A DNA stretch of 64,000 bases from Bolinopsis microptera (GCF_026151205.1 NC_087077.1:13986983-14050982); one strand, 5' to 3'. Shown: positions 40,201 through 55,200, counted from the first letter of the stretch. Notes: generated by a model not told the origin, from the letters alone. Made by a program: numbers and translations.

Positions 40201-43200
40201 TGTTGTCATTTAAGCCACTATGACGTCACTTCAGTCCCTATGATGTCATATTGACGATATCACCACAGTTTGCAGTGATGACGTCAGGAGCTGGCGAGTT
40301 CGCGGAGGCAGCAGCTTGTGCAGCTAACATGGCAGGAGTAAACTGTATCAGTGTGGTTGCTAAGAGCACTTGCAGGGCTTCATTGGAGGTGGGTCATTAC
40401 TCATCTGTCTAAAAAAGACTTTTTATCAATGGAATATCTCAGTTTCGTAGACTTTTTAAGGTCAGAAAATCGGAAGATTTTTAACCATGGATAATATAAA
40501 TTTTGACGATTGAGGACTAATTACCAGTGCTCAAACAGTAACAATCACTTGGATCCCCCACCAGATCCTGCACCACTACAAGTCAAGGGTGCTGGTTCAC
40601 ACAACAGACAACCCGGAGTCAGTGAGGGACAGAGCTGAGAAGGAGGCCGAGGAGACAGGGTACAAGATGATACTGCCCTACGAGCCTACAGTCATAGCTG
40701 GATACGGTACTCTAGGTCAGTACGAGTCTAGTGGTGACAGCAATATTGCCACCCCCTCCCCAATACACGCCGTTTTGATGTCATAAATAACACTGTTACA
40801 ATAACGTCTTGGCGAGGTGACCGTGATGAAGTGTAGATCTGAGCATCCTATCACAAGCAGGATTTTCAGTTCTATCACTTTTGTAGTTAATTAAGCCAGT
40901 AAGAGACAATTAAATTTAAACCATAATTCGAACTAAATAGCATTTATTTAAAACTCCAAGCTAAATTCAACAGTGTCCACAGGTCTTCTTACAGTCAGTC
41001 TTGTAGTTAGGATAAAAGCCACAAAAGTAGGTCAGACAACTCTCAATCCTGTCTCTGCACACATCTCCACTGGACGTAGTAGGAGCAGATACAGTAGGCA
41101 TGGGAACTGTAGGAGGTCGCACTGTCGGCTGTCTCTCGTACACCAGGGCTTCGTCCTCCTTGTCATCGTCAGCTTCACCAGTCGGTTCCATCTGTACCAT
41201 GAAGTTGTTGTCAGGGAGATGGATCCCACACGCGTAGTTCTCTCTAGCGAACTTGAAGAGACCCTGGTCACCCCAGTCACCACCCCAGCTGTTCTTGATG
41301 AGGATGTAATGCGGAGAGTAAGCTACAGCTGCTACAGCGTGATTAGCAGCCCCGTTACACTTGTCACTCCTGTAGATCCCACTCTCGTAGAAATGTACGG
41401 AGAGAACAGCGTGAAATGCTACTGACAGAGGTCCCTGAGAGAGTCGGGATATGGTACCAGCCTCACTTCCATCATTCCTTGAGAAACCGGTAACTTTAGC
41501 TCCGATGAGACCGTCTGGTTTACCAGCACTCCTGCACCGCTTATCTACTGGCTCGTAGGGATAGTCCCGCCACATTCCCAGTCTTTTCCGACTCATTACA
41601 AACTGGATAGCTCGACTCTCAACGCCACCATGACATGCGTTGTAGGTGTGTGCATCATAAACACAGTCCAGTAGTTCCTGATTAGAGAACTGCTTCAGTT
41701 TACCTGTCAGTGTTTTGTAGGCTCCCTCTATTGCTACTGTTGGTCCAAACGTCCAGCACGCTCCGCAGCCGTCCTGGTTCTTTACAGATGTCACGTGACC
41801 AGAGTCAATCCATGACACACTATCAGGGAGTGCAGTGACGTCATCAAGAGTGACGTCATCAGGAGTGTTGTCATCAGGAGTGTTGTCATGGTTACTGACA
41901 GGGTGGAGTTGATTTTCCCTTGTTTTGTTGACCCCATGATATAACTCAATCTCCTGAGTAGTCATTACAGCGAACTTGTTGGTGGTTGTCGTGTAGCCCA
42001 GGTTCTGGGAGTTCAGGTCCTTGATGACTGCCAGGTTTTGGGAGAATATCTTGTACCGTAGGACTCTCTCTTTTGTTGAGACATACTTGTTTCCGGATTG
42101 CTTTAAGAAGTTCTGGAATCTTTGAGAGGGTGATGGTTTGTCGTCAGAGCAAGCCAAAGCCGGGCCTAATAAACTCGTAATTAAGATCAGAGAAAGCATG
42201 GTTAAAAAGAGCTCCAATATTTCTTGTTGAGTGCTTCTTACAACGAGGTAGTGAGAAAAATAGCGTCCTACAAATCGTGAAAATCACGGAAAATACCGAG
42301 CAGGTGTCAAGTTTGAGAATGGTGCTAATTTAATGTTATCAAACTTGAAGCTTAATTAGATCAACCATTCAATCCTCAACTCCGAGCCTTTGAGTATCTC
42401 AATAAAATTATCCTGTTAAATATCATAATGACATTTTCAAAGTTTGTAAACCGGACTATAATATAATGAATAAAAAATCATTCACTTATTACGGGCGATA
42501 TACTTAAAGACAAGTCGTCGAATGCTTTATAGCATGGTGTTATAGCTCAAACAAGGTCGAACCACAATTGTTAAATCAGGAATGTTCCTCCACCTTTTCA
42601 AAGTTTCATAGGACACCATACAAAATTTGTGATGCAACACTTAAACATTTCCAGCATCGGAGTTCATGAAGCAAACCAACAACACTCTAGAAGCTGTTCT
42701 GGTGTTAGCTGGAGACGGAACTTTAGCTGCCGCTACCGCTATCACCATCAAAGAGGTTAGTTTGGTAAAGGTGTGTTACTTGCTGTCCTTGCTGCTACCA
42801 TTATCACCACCAACGTGGTTGAAATTTAATACTTTTATCTAATGAGATGCAGCTATAATATGTACTATATAATATCATCTACGCCTGAGTAATGAAAGTA
42901 ACCTCTAAACCTCAGATAGACGACACAACAGACGTGTACCTCGTGACACAGTCAGGTGACCCGGTATCTGTTGCCCTGGCAACCGGGGCCTGGCCAGACG
43001 AATGTACGGAGAGAGCGGAGGAGAGTGTCGCTTCAGCACTAAACCTGACCGTGCACCCTTCCACCCGACCTGCAATACTTAAACACTGTGAGAAAACTAC
43101 CATAACTGTGGACAACAACGGGATAACAGGTTAGTAACTTTGTGGGAGTACTCGAGTTTAGTAATTATTCTTATTTCGTGGGTGAGTAGTGTTTGCAAAC

Positions 43201-46200
43201 CCGGTTCTTGTCAGCCAATCCAGGGTCTTGAAAACATAAACGCCCTCTTATAAACGCCCTCTGTTGTCAGATGCAATGAGGTTCGTGTTCGAGAGACTGA
43301 AGATAGTGGTAGACGAGAACGCGGCTGCCTGTGTAGCTGCTCTCTTTACTGAACACTTTATGCACATCTGCGATAGCCACGACTACAGGTCAGACCCAGT
43401 TGCATCAACTATATTTAAATATCTAAGTGCCCCCCCCCCCCCCCCCCCCCGGCCCCCTCTCACACGCTATATCTTCAGGAGAGTGGGCGTGATGCTGACT
43501 GGAGGTAACTGCAACCTACTGACCCTGCCCTTCGTTTTACCAAGCAAATCCCACGATTCTACACGTTGCAGAAACAAGTGATGGATAGATCAGCGACGTC
43601 ATAGTACACTGGTGACGTCAGAGTTGCAGAAATGACGTCACGATGTTTTGTAAGCAGCAATGACTAACAATATAAATGAGATTTGATTCGTATTTGAACT
43701 TGACAGAGAATTGATATTTTTGTAAAACTGATCATTCAGTCGATACAGAAATAACCTGATATCAATAGTACTGACATTTTCCTACACAACGCAGATAGCA
43801 GCTGAATTTCTTCTTCATACTTTCATATACTCTGCATAGTAGTGCACAACTGTTTTATCCAAGATTAAGGCGATATTTCATGCGATGCCATGTTTCATTT
43901 TTACTTTTTCTAGATGATTTACTGTTTTTTTGAAAACCAGAAAAATTATGAGCCCCAGCACTTACTTGAATGACACAACTAGGGTTTGTTTGTGTAAATT
44001 TATTAAAATTAAAATACTTTTAATTGTGCAATTAAATTAATCAATTAGTTAAAGTCACAGAATGTTTGAATCTAACCTCGAGAAGGTGCATCAGTTTACT
44101 TGAGGAAACCATACACATCTGTTTCAGGTAGGGAGAAACTGAAATAGTCGTGGTTGAAAAAAAAATTGAAAAATCGAACGATCGGGCTGTTATCTTTTAG
44201 CCAAATGCAATTGTCCTGAATTTTTTTGGTTAAGTAAATCATAAAGACATCAATGATCAATCATAGAATATTATTCTTCAGGGAATGGATGTTAAAGTAA
44301 ATATAAACGTAATTTTAATACCTCGGCGAATTTCACCATCGGAATTACTCATTAAAATGGTGAATGTTGCTGTTTTTTGTTAAATGTTTGCTCAAAAGAT
44401 GAGACAAATGGTCGGATGATAACCCCAAACCAATGAAATGATTTAGTTTTTGCGATTGTTCACATATAACCCCTCCCCTGGACGTCAGTATACACATAGC
44501 TATTGTGAAGAAATCAAAGATTTTCTAAACTCACTCTCTTTTACGTAATATGTGAACAATCTATGATTTTGCGATGTATTTTTTTGCAAAACTCTGTGTT
44601 TTATTCATCAAAATCAGGTAACTAATTAATTAAATTAAACTAAATTAAGGTAAAAAATTAATTAAATTAAATTAAATTAAATTAGGTAATGTCAACTTAC
44701 TGTTCACTATGATGGTGAGGATACAGTCGAAGAGAGGCTGAAGTCTGTGGTGGCCACATGTTATTATCTTGTGGAAAACCTGTTAATTTTAACAATCAAT
44801 AAAATTATTAGAATTAATAAAATTATTAGCTTCTGTAAACACTGACTGATACTTTGAAGTTTTGATTTGTAATGTTACAAATTCAGATAGGCGTAAATCG
44901 CATGGATTACATGATTTTTAAATACCAATTCACTTCGATTTAACAAATAAAGTAAAATGAAGGAAATAGTGAAATAGTAAAATAGAGAAATAGTGAAACC
45001 CACCAGTATAAGAAGGTCAGCATGGTTTCCGGTGAAGATGGGGAGGTCCATTGGAACTCTGGTTAAATACAACTTGTTAAGTCTCACCCCAAAGTTACGT
45101 TCTCCACTTAGCAGGAGGAGGATAAACACGCCAACGTGCATCAAACCTACTTTACCTGAAGGAGTGATAAGTTTGTCAAGTTTAATACTTATAAATTTTA
45201 CAATTAAATGGGGAGTATTCGTTTTTGTTTGATCAGAGAGAAGCGGTCCACGGCCCAATCGTCTGATCGAAATTCAAATATCTGATTTTTTAATCATCAT
45301 TATTATTAATTGTTAATCGATTCACGTTTCAAGGTAAAATTACGTGATCATTAAGTTTTACTACGAGTCCGTATGAAGGTCTGTATGCCTATATCTCAAC
45401 TCAATTTATTTGGTATGCACCTATGCCGTAGGCATAGGTGCAATAAAGAACTTCACTTACAAAATATTTTAGGGAATGAGGGACGACAAACCATAATAGT
45501 AACGTAATATCCGTGCCGTTTAGAGGATACGGAACAATGAACATGATAAAATGATCAACAGAAATTTGAGATAATTTGAGATATAAGACAGGAAACATTC
45601 CTAAAGAGTAACTTAACCTCTAAATGGCCCTTTAGAGGTTAAGTTACTCTTTAGGAATGTTTCCTGTCCTTAAGGGGTTAACAATAGGGCCAGTGTAAAG
45701 AGAAGTTATAAGCGTTACAAGCGTTACAAGCGTTCCATAATACAAAATGTGCATCAGCTCTGTCTTGTGCTGAACAGGTACTTACCCTTAAATCCTTCTA
45801 AGTAAACAAATATGTCTCACCTTGCCGCATATTCTCATTATGCATGCTGTTAGTTACATTATTTCAACCAAATAACGTAAGTTTTACCAATAACTTAGAA
45901 GCAAACCTCTTAATAATCCAAGAAATAACGTGACGTGGTATTTACCTAGCTACCGTACAGAATTAGTGACAACTGATGTATCGAACAGTTCCATTAGCAA
46001 GTAGGTGCTAGGTTCTCATTATTATCGGATAAAGGATACGTCTGCAAAGTGAAATGTTGGGGCCACGCCGATCTATCGTTGACCGATATAAAGTTATCTT
46101 TGAAATTTAGGTTCTTAGCCTTGCTGGTAATTACTTTTTTTGTTGTAATTAGTAACGGCGTCTGTTGTAGTCGGTTTAGCATTTCTATTCTGTAACTCTG

Positions 46201-49200
46201 TTTTCATTCTTATCTAGGAATTTTCTTTAAATATCGAACTTAAATCAAGTAAGATCCGAGAATATGGAGTAGCAAAGTAGGAGACTCTCAGGACTGATCC
46301 TCGGTAACGTTACGACCTAGTTGTGTTTTCTGCTTCACGTATAAAGCCAGGTCGGTCTGGTATAATTTGAATTTGATTGGAACCGTGTTTGGTGAAGATC
46401 TGTTCAGATCTAAGATAGGCGGGGAAGCTCGGTCGCTTTTTCCATTTTATACATATGCCGAGCCCTCTTCTTAATTCTCTGGGACCTTCACCACGTTTCA
46501 TAAAAATTGACGCGAGGAAATGTATTTAATCATTTAATGCTAACTTTAACTACTTTATATTTATATTTTGGATTGCTTTTCTGATATTTGATTTGATATC
46601 TTTATGGCCGATAGTGACTTTATAACCAAACTGAGACAAAACTATTGCATCTGGGAACGTGATCTCAGAACACACATTATTTGTTAAGAACGTGAGTACG
46701 TCCCCGCACATGTGATTATATGTCCTGATTAATGAGTCAGATGTTCAGCTGCACGGTGTTGACTTCCACAGTTACTTTATAACAGTGTGTCCGGGCACCT
46801 GGACAGGTCCTCCTCACTTTTTGTCATTTGTAGTGAAAATAGGTTTAACGATTTCTGGCGAATATTATTGGGTTAGTACACTACTCTTTGAGTGCATTTT
46901 GCCAACAATTTATTTCTGGTACTCCCAACTTACGTGTCACGGGAGTGGCGAGCTTAGTCGAACTAATTCATTACCGGCCACTAAGTTCGTGTTTATAGTT
47001 CAACATAGTACTTGTTTTATTGAGAACACATCATTACATCAGTGTTATCGCTCTTTCCTTAGTATATTTTTGTCTTGTTATTGAGACATGAATGACTGAC
47101 ACTGATGACTTTTCGTTTGTGTTCTAACTTTTAGTTCGATGACCGGCTCTGAACACCAAAGACCAGGTTTGATTCCGTTTCTTTGTCCTAAGTTTATCAA
47201 ATTCACACTAAGCGATCCTTCTGCTTATATAATTCTTGGTATCTGTTATTTTAGAATTTCAAACTCAAAGTTCAACATGCAAATTACTAGACGCTACCCT
47301 TTTTTAAGTCAACAAAAGGAAAACATCAGACCTAGAAAGTTGAGATAATTGTGTTCAGGTAGCAGAGACAAAGGAGGACAAGGCAGGAAGCTAAATGTAC
47401 TGAACTCGGTTAGTGAGAGGGTTGCTCGAGGGAGGAATGATAAACTAGAAGAGGATCTCATCAGTACTTACGCAGCACTCGAACACAATAAAGGTACCTA
47501 CTACATAATATATAGTATATAATTATTAGTTTATAATTCTATAGTATATAATATTCTATATAATTCTATCGTTAGTTATCGTCGTATCTTATCGGTTTTA
47601 GATTTGTAATGCAGGGTCGAGCAAAGATGGCCGTCCCTCGTCCTCAGGGGCGTGCGCAGGGGAAGGCGATGCGCCCCCGCCCCTGCTCGTCCTCAATCAC
47701 GTCCACTGATATGTTCAGGGAGAAAGAAGCAGCTGCTGTCACAAGAACAGTTCAAACTGAGGAAGCTGATGTCGGTAAGGCTGTGTCCAGTGAGTGTTAT
47801 CAACACAGCAAGGCACGAGCTTCACAGTCAAGGTAGTCATATTAGAGAGATATCTATGAGGTTATCTTTGTTAGCCCTTTGGTTTTCTAGCACATTGAGA
47901 AATTTTAGTTTAAACTTTCAAACTACAAATACATAGATTCACTTACGACGTCTATCATGATATTGGTTGGGGAAGTGGGAACTTTAATGTACCGGAAAAA
48001 AGGTCGATATGGTATGAAAAGTTAAGGGCATTACTTCTATAAAATGTGTATTACTATTTGTAGCAACCCAAACTCTAACTTTCACTGCAGATCTTCTAGG
48101 TTTTAGTCCCCGAGCACCAGACTCTATTAAGACTACCAAACAAATACGAGACTTCTACAGGAAACAGCTTCATAGACAGGTGCTTTTAATTCTTATAAAT
48201 TTGATGACAATTTGGGATAAATATTTGTTTCAAAAAATTGAGATAACCGTCATCTCTGAACTTCTCTTTTGATTAGGGAATATGAATTATGGAGTAATAT
48301 CCGAACAGCTATTTATCTTATTGCATTGAAACTTGTATTTTGTCTGCATATAACTAATCTTATCTTCCCTCACTCACAAAACCTCACAGTTATCACCAGA
48401 CGTGAACCTGCGGTATCCCGAGGAGCTATTTGAACGTCACCTCCACAAACCGTGCCGTTTTGTGAGACCCAACATTCTGCCCGATATTGTACCGACCATA
48501 TACAAGGTATTCAGTTACTATTTACATGTAACATTGTAACCAATCAAAGTAGAAGAATTTATCGCGTTGTCAACTTATTTCATGATCATTGTCAACTTAT
48601 TCTATAATCACTGATTGCTCGGCGAATATAAGAATTCTCGGTATTTCAGAAGCCGGCCCAGCCGAACAAGCTGCTCCCCTGGTGCCCCGAGAACTACCTG
48701 CCACATTCCGTTACTGAGAGTGATCACCGAGAATCAGAAACAGAGTCCAATCATACAGCTGATAACGCTGATCAATCCGAACTTATGGGACCGTCTTCCA
48801 AACATCGCACAACAAACAAAAACTCTGTAAAAAAGCGAGAGTTCGTTAGGAAAGACTCTTTTGGGCCTTGCAAAGCGTTTAAAAAGTACGCGAACCCAAC
48901 GCCTAAGATAGTTCAGTACTGCACTCAAAAATTTGCAAATACTTGGGAACCAAAGGAAAAACAAATTAAAGGTAAGACAAACAATCCGGCTAACAAAACA
49001 GTGCACAAAAAGTTGGGACCGTTGAACTCTGTAACGGATAAAATTGACAAGGATCTACAGGAGCGAATGAAGTACTTTTTAGTCAGATTACGATGATGCA
49101 GTCTATTGAGAGATAGGGAGATAATCTTAGCAGGTTGTTACTACAAAATATCTCTAGGTATTCACTGCCCCTTCACGGTTTGAAGTGGCAAACTGAAACA

Positions 49201-52200
49201 TATTTAATAAAGCCTTGTAAGAGCTGATAAAACTAACCTGGAGGGGGTTGTTTAAAACATGTAAGTGATACAAAATAATCATTAAGTAGGAGCTTTCAGA
49301 ATACATGTGTAAATCGTCTTGAGAAACTAACCAGGATCATTGCGAGACTCGGTCAGATAGTAAAGTATCGGAACTAGAACATCCAACACATCACTCGTCT
49401 TCAACACGTAGAAGAGAAATTTCTGAAAAAGTTTTAATTTTAATTAATAATTAATTAATTTATATTTTAATTAATGGGGATGAGATTCTAGCCACAGGCG
49501 TATTTCATGCCATGAAGGTTATATTTTAATTTGATGGAATAACAAGTTGAACTCTTTTCGGAATTATATTTGTTCACTATTGTTCAATGTTCAGGTACAT
49601 TGAAATACGATAAAATGATGATATTCGTACTTCGTAGTGTGTTTCATTTTTTCCCGATCCATGACTCAAAGTGCCGAAGGCACAAAAGAGTCAAGTACAA
49701 GGGTTAGCGAACGAGGTTTTTTTTTGTATATGGTAGCTTGCGACCGTGCGAGCGTGCGACCGTGCGTGCGTACGTGCCTTCGCCCCAGCGGCCCAGTCTA
49801 TAGTTATCGCCCACGTGTTTGCCTGCGCAAAGTTATTTTGCGGATAATCTGAATTAAACAATTGTTGGCGCGCGTTGCTGAACTGTTCAAGTACATTGTT
49901 AATTAATTTCACCATGTACCATCCTGCTAGGGACTAATTGATAGCATATTATTATTATTTTGACTTAGTGTTACTATTTTGCACAGATCCGTGTCAGGTT
50001 GCATAAATAATAAACATATAAAAAAATGTTTAAAAATATACACGATTTTCAAATTCAATATGGAATTATATTAACTGGGCCGCGCTCGGCCTGTCACTCC
50101 GCCATATCTGCATGCTTATAAACAGTAAAGACTGGGGTCCCCAGGTGGTATGGAATATGATAAAATACGCCATCACGGATCGGGAAATTGAGCGGCCATC
50201 CACAAAAGAATAGCGGCCGCATTTCTTGTTTACCTTATTATAATCACACATCTTCCAAAACAGCACCAGAAGCTCCTCGTGAAAACCAATCTTCTTGCAG
50301 CTGTTTGGCAGGTACGTCTGGTATAGAAAGTCAAATTCAGCACAGTAATAAACAATATATTGCGTATATACCGGCACGGTAAGAAATTGGTGGATTTTCA
50401 TGCCTTTACCTTTAAGGCATGGAAAATGAATGACAGTTTTAGTTGACCATTGTATATCGTACACAGTACAGTACATTTTACATTGACACATTATACACTA
50501 CACATTCAGATAGTATAAAACAGAATTCAGACCTGTAGAAGAGGGTTATTGAGAAGTTTTATAAGACCACAGAGGATGAAATGAAAGTCCTCCTCCCGAT
50601 GTATTCGGGAGAGGAAATATGTGAAGTAGTTGGTTGGGGTTGATTTCTCGTCTATTGACTGCATGCTAGCTGACTCGTGGTCCAGAATCACCATCAGGAC
50701 CTGTGCGCTAACCTGGGTGGAATGGTAAGTCACTCAAGATAACTCATTAAATACAAGTAAAGGGTTTTAAGCTTACAAATATGTTCACATTTGCATTAAT
50801 TTGACCTCATAGAACGGCAAAAATCAGTTTGTAATCATCCACCCTTGACACACCACATACTTATTATGAGATAACAGAACCAAATTGAACCCCTGAGCTC
50901 ACCTCGACAAGCTGTTCCCTGTGGTCGGAGAACATTACATGCTGGTATGGTAAACCGTACCCCTGCGGGTCGTACGCACATATCACATTGAGCAGTGAGG
51001 TGAAGAGAGGTAGTGCATGTTTGTTCTCGATGGACGTGAAGTAGGATAACCATAGGTTCGGCTGCGAGGAGTCTGAAGGGTTAGAAAGTGATATTTAGGA
51101 CTACTACCATGACCGCTACTATACAGTCCAGAGATAATTTATCCTGATTATTTGATCTGAAGTTAGACCGTGTAAATATATAGGGAATTCTTAAGCACAT
51201 TATCTCACCAGAGGGAACGTAGTACATGGTCTCCGAAAAACAAGTCAGTAACAGTTTCAATATCTCGGTCCTGTTGCTGTCGATTTGGGGAGGTGTTTTC
51301 CTCGAGTAGGCGAACCCGACACCCTTCTCCCAGATATGTTGGATACTCTCAATACTAAAATCTTCTAACGTGTCCTGAGGTCTCAAATTAGTGGTCTGAA
51401 GGTTTGGTTTATTAGCTAATTGACCAATTCTTAGTTTATTTTCAAGGTATTGCCAGACATTTAGCTCGAGATAGGAAGTTTGATAAGTAAAATCAAGGTG
51501 ACTTACCGGACCAACTGTTGCAGGGGCGACTATAGTGAAATCAGGGCAGAATAGCAAATCCTGAAGGAAATTTATGTTAAAATGAGTTTTGCCGTTGCCA
51601 AAGTCACAGTATGTGCAGCAGCTGATTGCCAAAATAATACAACCGTTTATACGATTGTTGGTGATTTTATTCTGTTTTCTCGTTGGTCTAATGCCATTAA
51701 ACCAACGAGAAAATAGAATAAAATCCCCAACATTAGACTAATGGGAGTCGGAGTGTCAAGATGTCATGGTCGGTACTCGGTTTATTAATCGCCTTTTATC
51801 TAATTTAATTCATCGTTTCGATCACGCGCACGCACGCACAATTTTATTGCTTGCTGCGCTGCGCTTGAAATTAATCGTTTTTCTTAGGCTTGCAACTTGA
51901 CTTGGCTCGAAAGAACTGCATCGCGCGTCACTGTAACGAATCTCTAAAATAGTGACCGGCCATAGGAGACTGAGTATCGGGTAAGTTGGCCAAAACGATA
52001 TAATATTCCGGCGAATCTTCAATTACAACAATTTCTATGTTGTACAAATACCATGAAATGATATGGCTTACGGATAGCTTTTTGAGGAGTATCTGAGCTA
52101 AAGGGGCGTTTCCGCAACTTTCTCCGTGTAAAGAATCCTCTAGATCGATCGAGTTCTTAGACCAGAAGAATGACCTCCATTCCTCACTTTCAAATACGAA

Positions 52201-55200
52201 CGGTATAAGCCTTGTCAGTAATCGTACACAATTTAACACTGAAACAGTTTTGATGGAATACAATGATAAGGACAAACTATTACCAATCAAAATGATGATG
52301 AATCAACTTCTGTTTACTTAATTAAAGTAATAATTATGCAGAAGCAATTAAGTGAGCGAAATTACCGATAGCTTGTTCTGATAAACTCATGCTTGGACCA
52401 GCAATTACAGAACTGTCCAACTTCTCCACAGCCTGATGGGGATAATCACGCGTTACAAAGCCTTAATATTATGTTAAAATGAGAGTTGTATTCGGATACC
52501 AGTTTAGAAATGAATATTCGGGTTGTTTTAACACATTCTCAATCGTAACCAGACAAGACTACAAAACACGTAGATTGGCTGCACAGTATGCATCTGCAAG
52601 CTGTTTGGTTAACTAGTTTTGTTTTCCTTAGTGCTGACGCTACTTGATATAAGTCCACTCCCTTCAATATTATGGTTTTATCGTGGTCACGTGCCAAAAC
52701 AAACTCACATCACCTCCCCACCAGTAACCAACTTTATAATTACCTTGTAAATAAGCGTCATGAAGTTGGCGGGAGATTCTTCGCGTAGGGTGTGGATATC
52801 ATCAGCAGTAACGAGAGCGAATATATCGCTGATGTTGTTCACAGTTCCACTCCAGAACTGATCCCAGAACGCATCATCTGATGTATCTATTGTTTGCTGG
52901 AATGTGAAGAATTTGGAGACGGGATTATAGATGCACACCAAATAAAATTCAATCGAAATGTACCCGAAGTTAAGGGGAGATACACCAAAAACGTTTTTGC
53001 TCCGAACATCGATTTTATTTTATATTATGGTTAAATAGACAAAAAGAATAAGATTGCACACCTTCAAAATTTTCTAAAAATACTCCCTCATCGAGAAAAA
53101 AAAATTTTTCTTTTTCGACAATTTTTAAAATTTGGAGAAGTCTGTCAATGTAATACCGATAGTTCGGCCATTTTAAAAGTTTTTTGGCTGATTTTTTTAC
53201 TGAACATTACTTACATTCCGTACAAGACAACCCTTTAAAGCATTATATAATTGAACAATAAATGACCAAGTTACAGACCGAACAAGGTGAAAAAAGAAAA
53301 ATTGGGATTTTTGCCTACCACCAAAGTTGTACATTTTACCACTCGCCCAGGTCATCAGATATCGCTTTAAAAATTCTTGTGAGTGTAGCCGATGATCATA
53401 TCAAACTTTTTGGAACAGGATTTCTCTCAGTTTTGAGTTTTAAGGTATGAAATGTGGCCTCAAACGACTTAGTAAAATTCATCGTAAAAAAGGGCCAAAC
53501 ATGGCAGATTTAAGGCTTAAAATGCCTATAACTCAAAAAAGTATAATTTTTTTTGAAATAATTTTTACAGAATCGTAATCAGCTTGAGAAAACGAATCTT
53601 TTAGTACCAAATAGGTGATTTTACAAGACAAATTGTCTTAAATAATTTTCCAGCTCGAACACAACCTTGTATAAAACACCTTGTATAAATTTTGTACAAA
53701 TTGTACACATTTTTTTACAAATTTTGTGTCTTTAACTATTATAAATTTGATACTAAAAGATTTGTCTTACCAAGCTGATTACGATCCTGTAAAAATTATT
53801 TCAAAAAACCTAATACTTTTTGAGTTACGGGTATATGGCCCCCAGAATATAGGTCGTTTTTTGAGCACTTAGAAACAGGTGTTAAAACTACTTCTAAGCA
53901 TGTTTAGGGCTGTAAATATGTACATAATAACCCTTTAAATGTTTCTTGGGTAGTTGAAAATAATTATTAGGTTTTTAAGTGTACTTTTTTTTCACCTGTA
54001 AAAATACCATTTTTTAACAGGGCCCCCAGAATATAGGTCCAAACATCTGTTCCTAAGTTGTTCTAAAATTGTCACAGACAGTTATATGCAGTCAGAATAT
54101 GTTGCTGAGACTGTATTGATGATGCCAATGGCTCCAGATACTAAATTGAAATGGTTTAGAGTATACTTAATAGCAAAAAATCAAAAACTACGGCCCCCAG
54201 AATATAGGTATGCAAAAATCGTCCTCAAATACTCCACCTTCATACATTTTGAAGATGCCATCTCTTCAGCATATGTTCTTTAACTGTTTCTCATCACTAC
54301 CCCACATTCCTTAATGCTCAGGGTGACAGAGAAAATGCAGAATCTTGGTCGCTATTTTTTTTTAAACCTATATTCTGGGGGCCATATACCCGTAATGAGT
54401 AAAATCTTTAATTTTACTAGTTAAAAAGCATTCATGCACTCATTTAGTAGGGATCTTAACTAAATACTTAAATAAGATTGAAGGAGTGTCCCTAGATATG
54501 ATTGAGGGGGCTGTTTTTATCTGTATCAATACAATGTGCACCTCAATGACTGTAAATCAGACATTTTTGGCCGCCAAATTTTTTTAAAGGCCTAACTCAA
54601 AATTCTGTCCCAAAACTTAGGGTCATGAGACAATTCTACGTTGATTCTGAAAATTTCATGTGAAAATATTGAAAACCTATTGAGTTCTATTGTTTTGAGC
54701 TAAGTCAGTTTGAGATATGGGCGATTTTGTTCATTTTTTGCGATTATTTGAACACAGAATCCACAGTTAGGTAGATATTGAGCTGATAATCATAGAGAAT
54801 GTGTAATATATGCTTACCTTCCATATAAAGTTGGTTTCATTCAAAAATATTGATATTTGACCAATTTATGGACCAAAATCGATCAAATTAGGTGCGTATG
54901 CCCAAATATGGGCATATGGTTTTTGTTTTTATCCCATAACTCGGCCAATTTTTATCCAATTTTGATAAAACTTGATATGTGGGTTCAGGAGACTAGTAGC
55001 TACAAGTAGAGCATCCCACAGCATGGTTTTGGGCATGTTCAGGGTTTTTGACCAACCTATATTCTGGGGGTCGTATGGACCTATATTCTGGGGGCCCGTA
55101 AAATTGTGATGGCCATAACTTTTTTCCAAATTGTCAGTTTGAAGATGTCTCGATGAAAAGATAGCTTAAAATAATACTTATACTCATACCAGTAGTCTTA

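Noticed and set aside
42890-42915. Starting exon 7 of the dehydratase-like gene at the ATG near 42892
   Set aside because: That start is out of phase with exon 6; the acceptor after aaacctcag (exon from 42916) restores phase.
50066-50491. 141-codon minus-strand frame
   Set aside because: Only the exon 9 part is coding; the rest is intron and the dispersed short repeat.
53262-53450. 62-codon frame present in both arms of the TTAA element
   Set aside because: Duplicated only because it lies in the terminal inverted repeats; no domain or splice structure.
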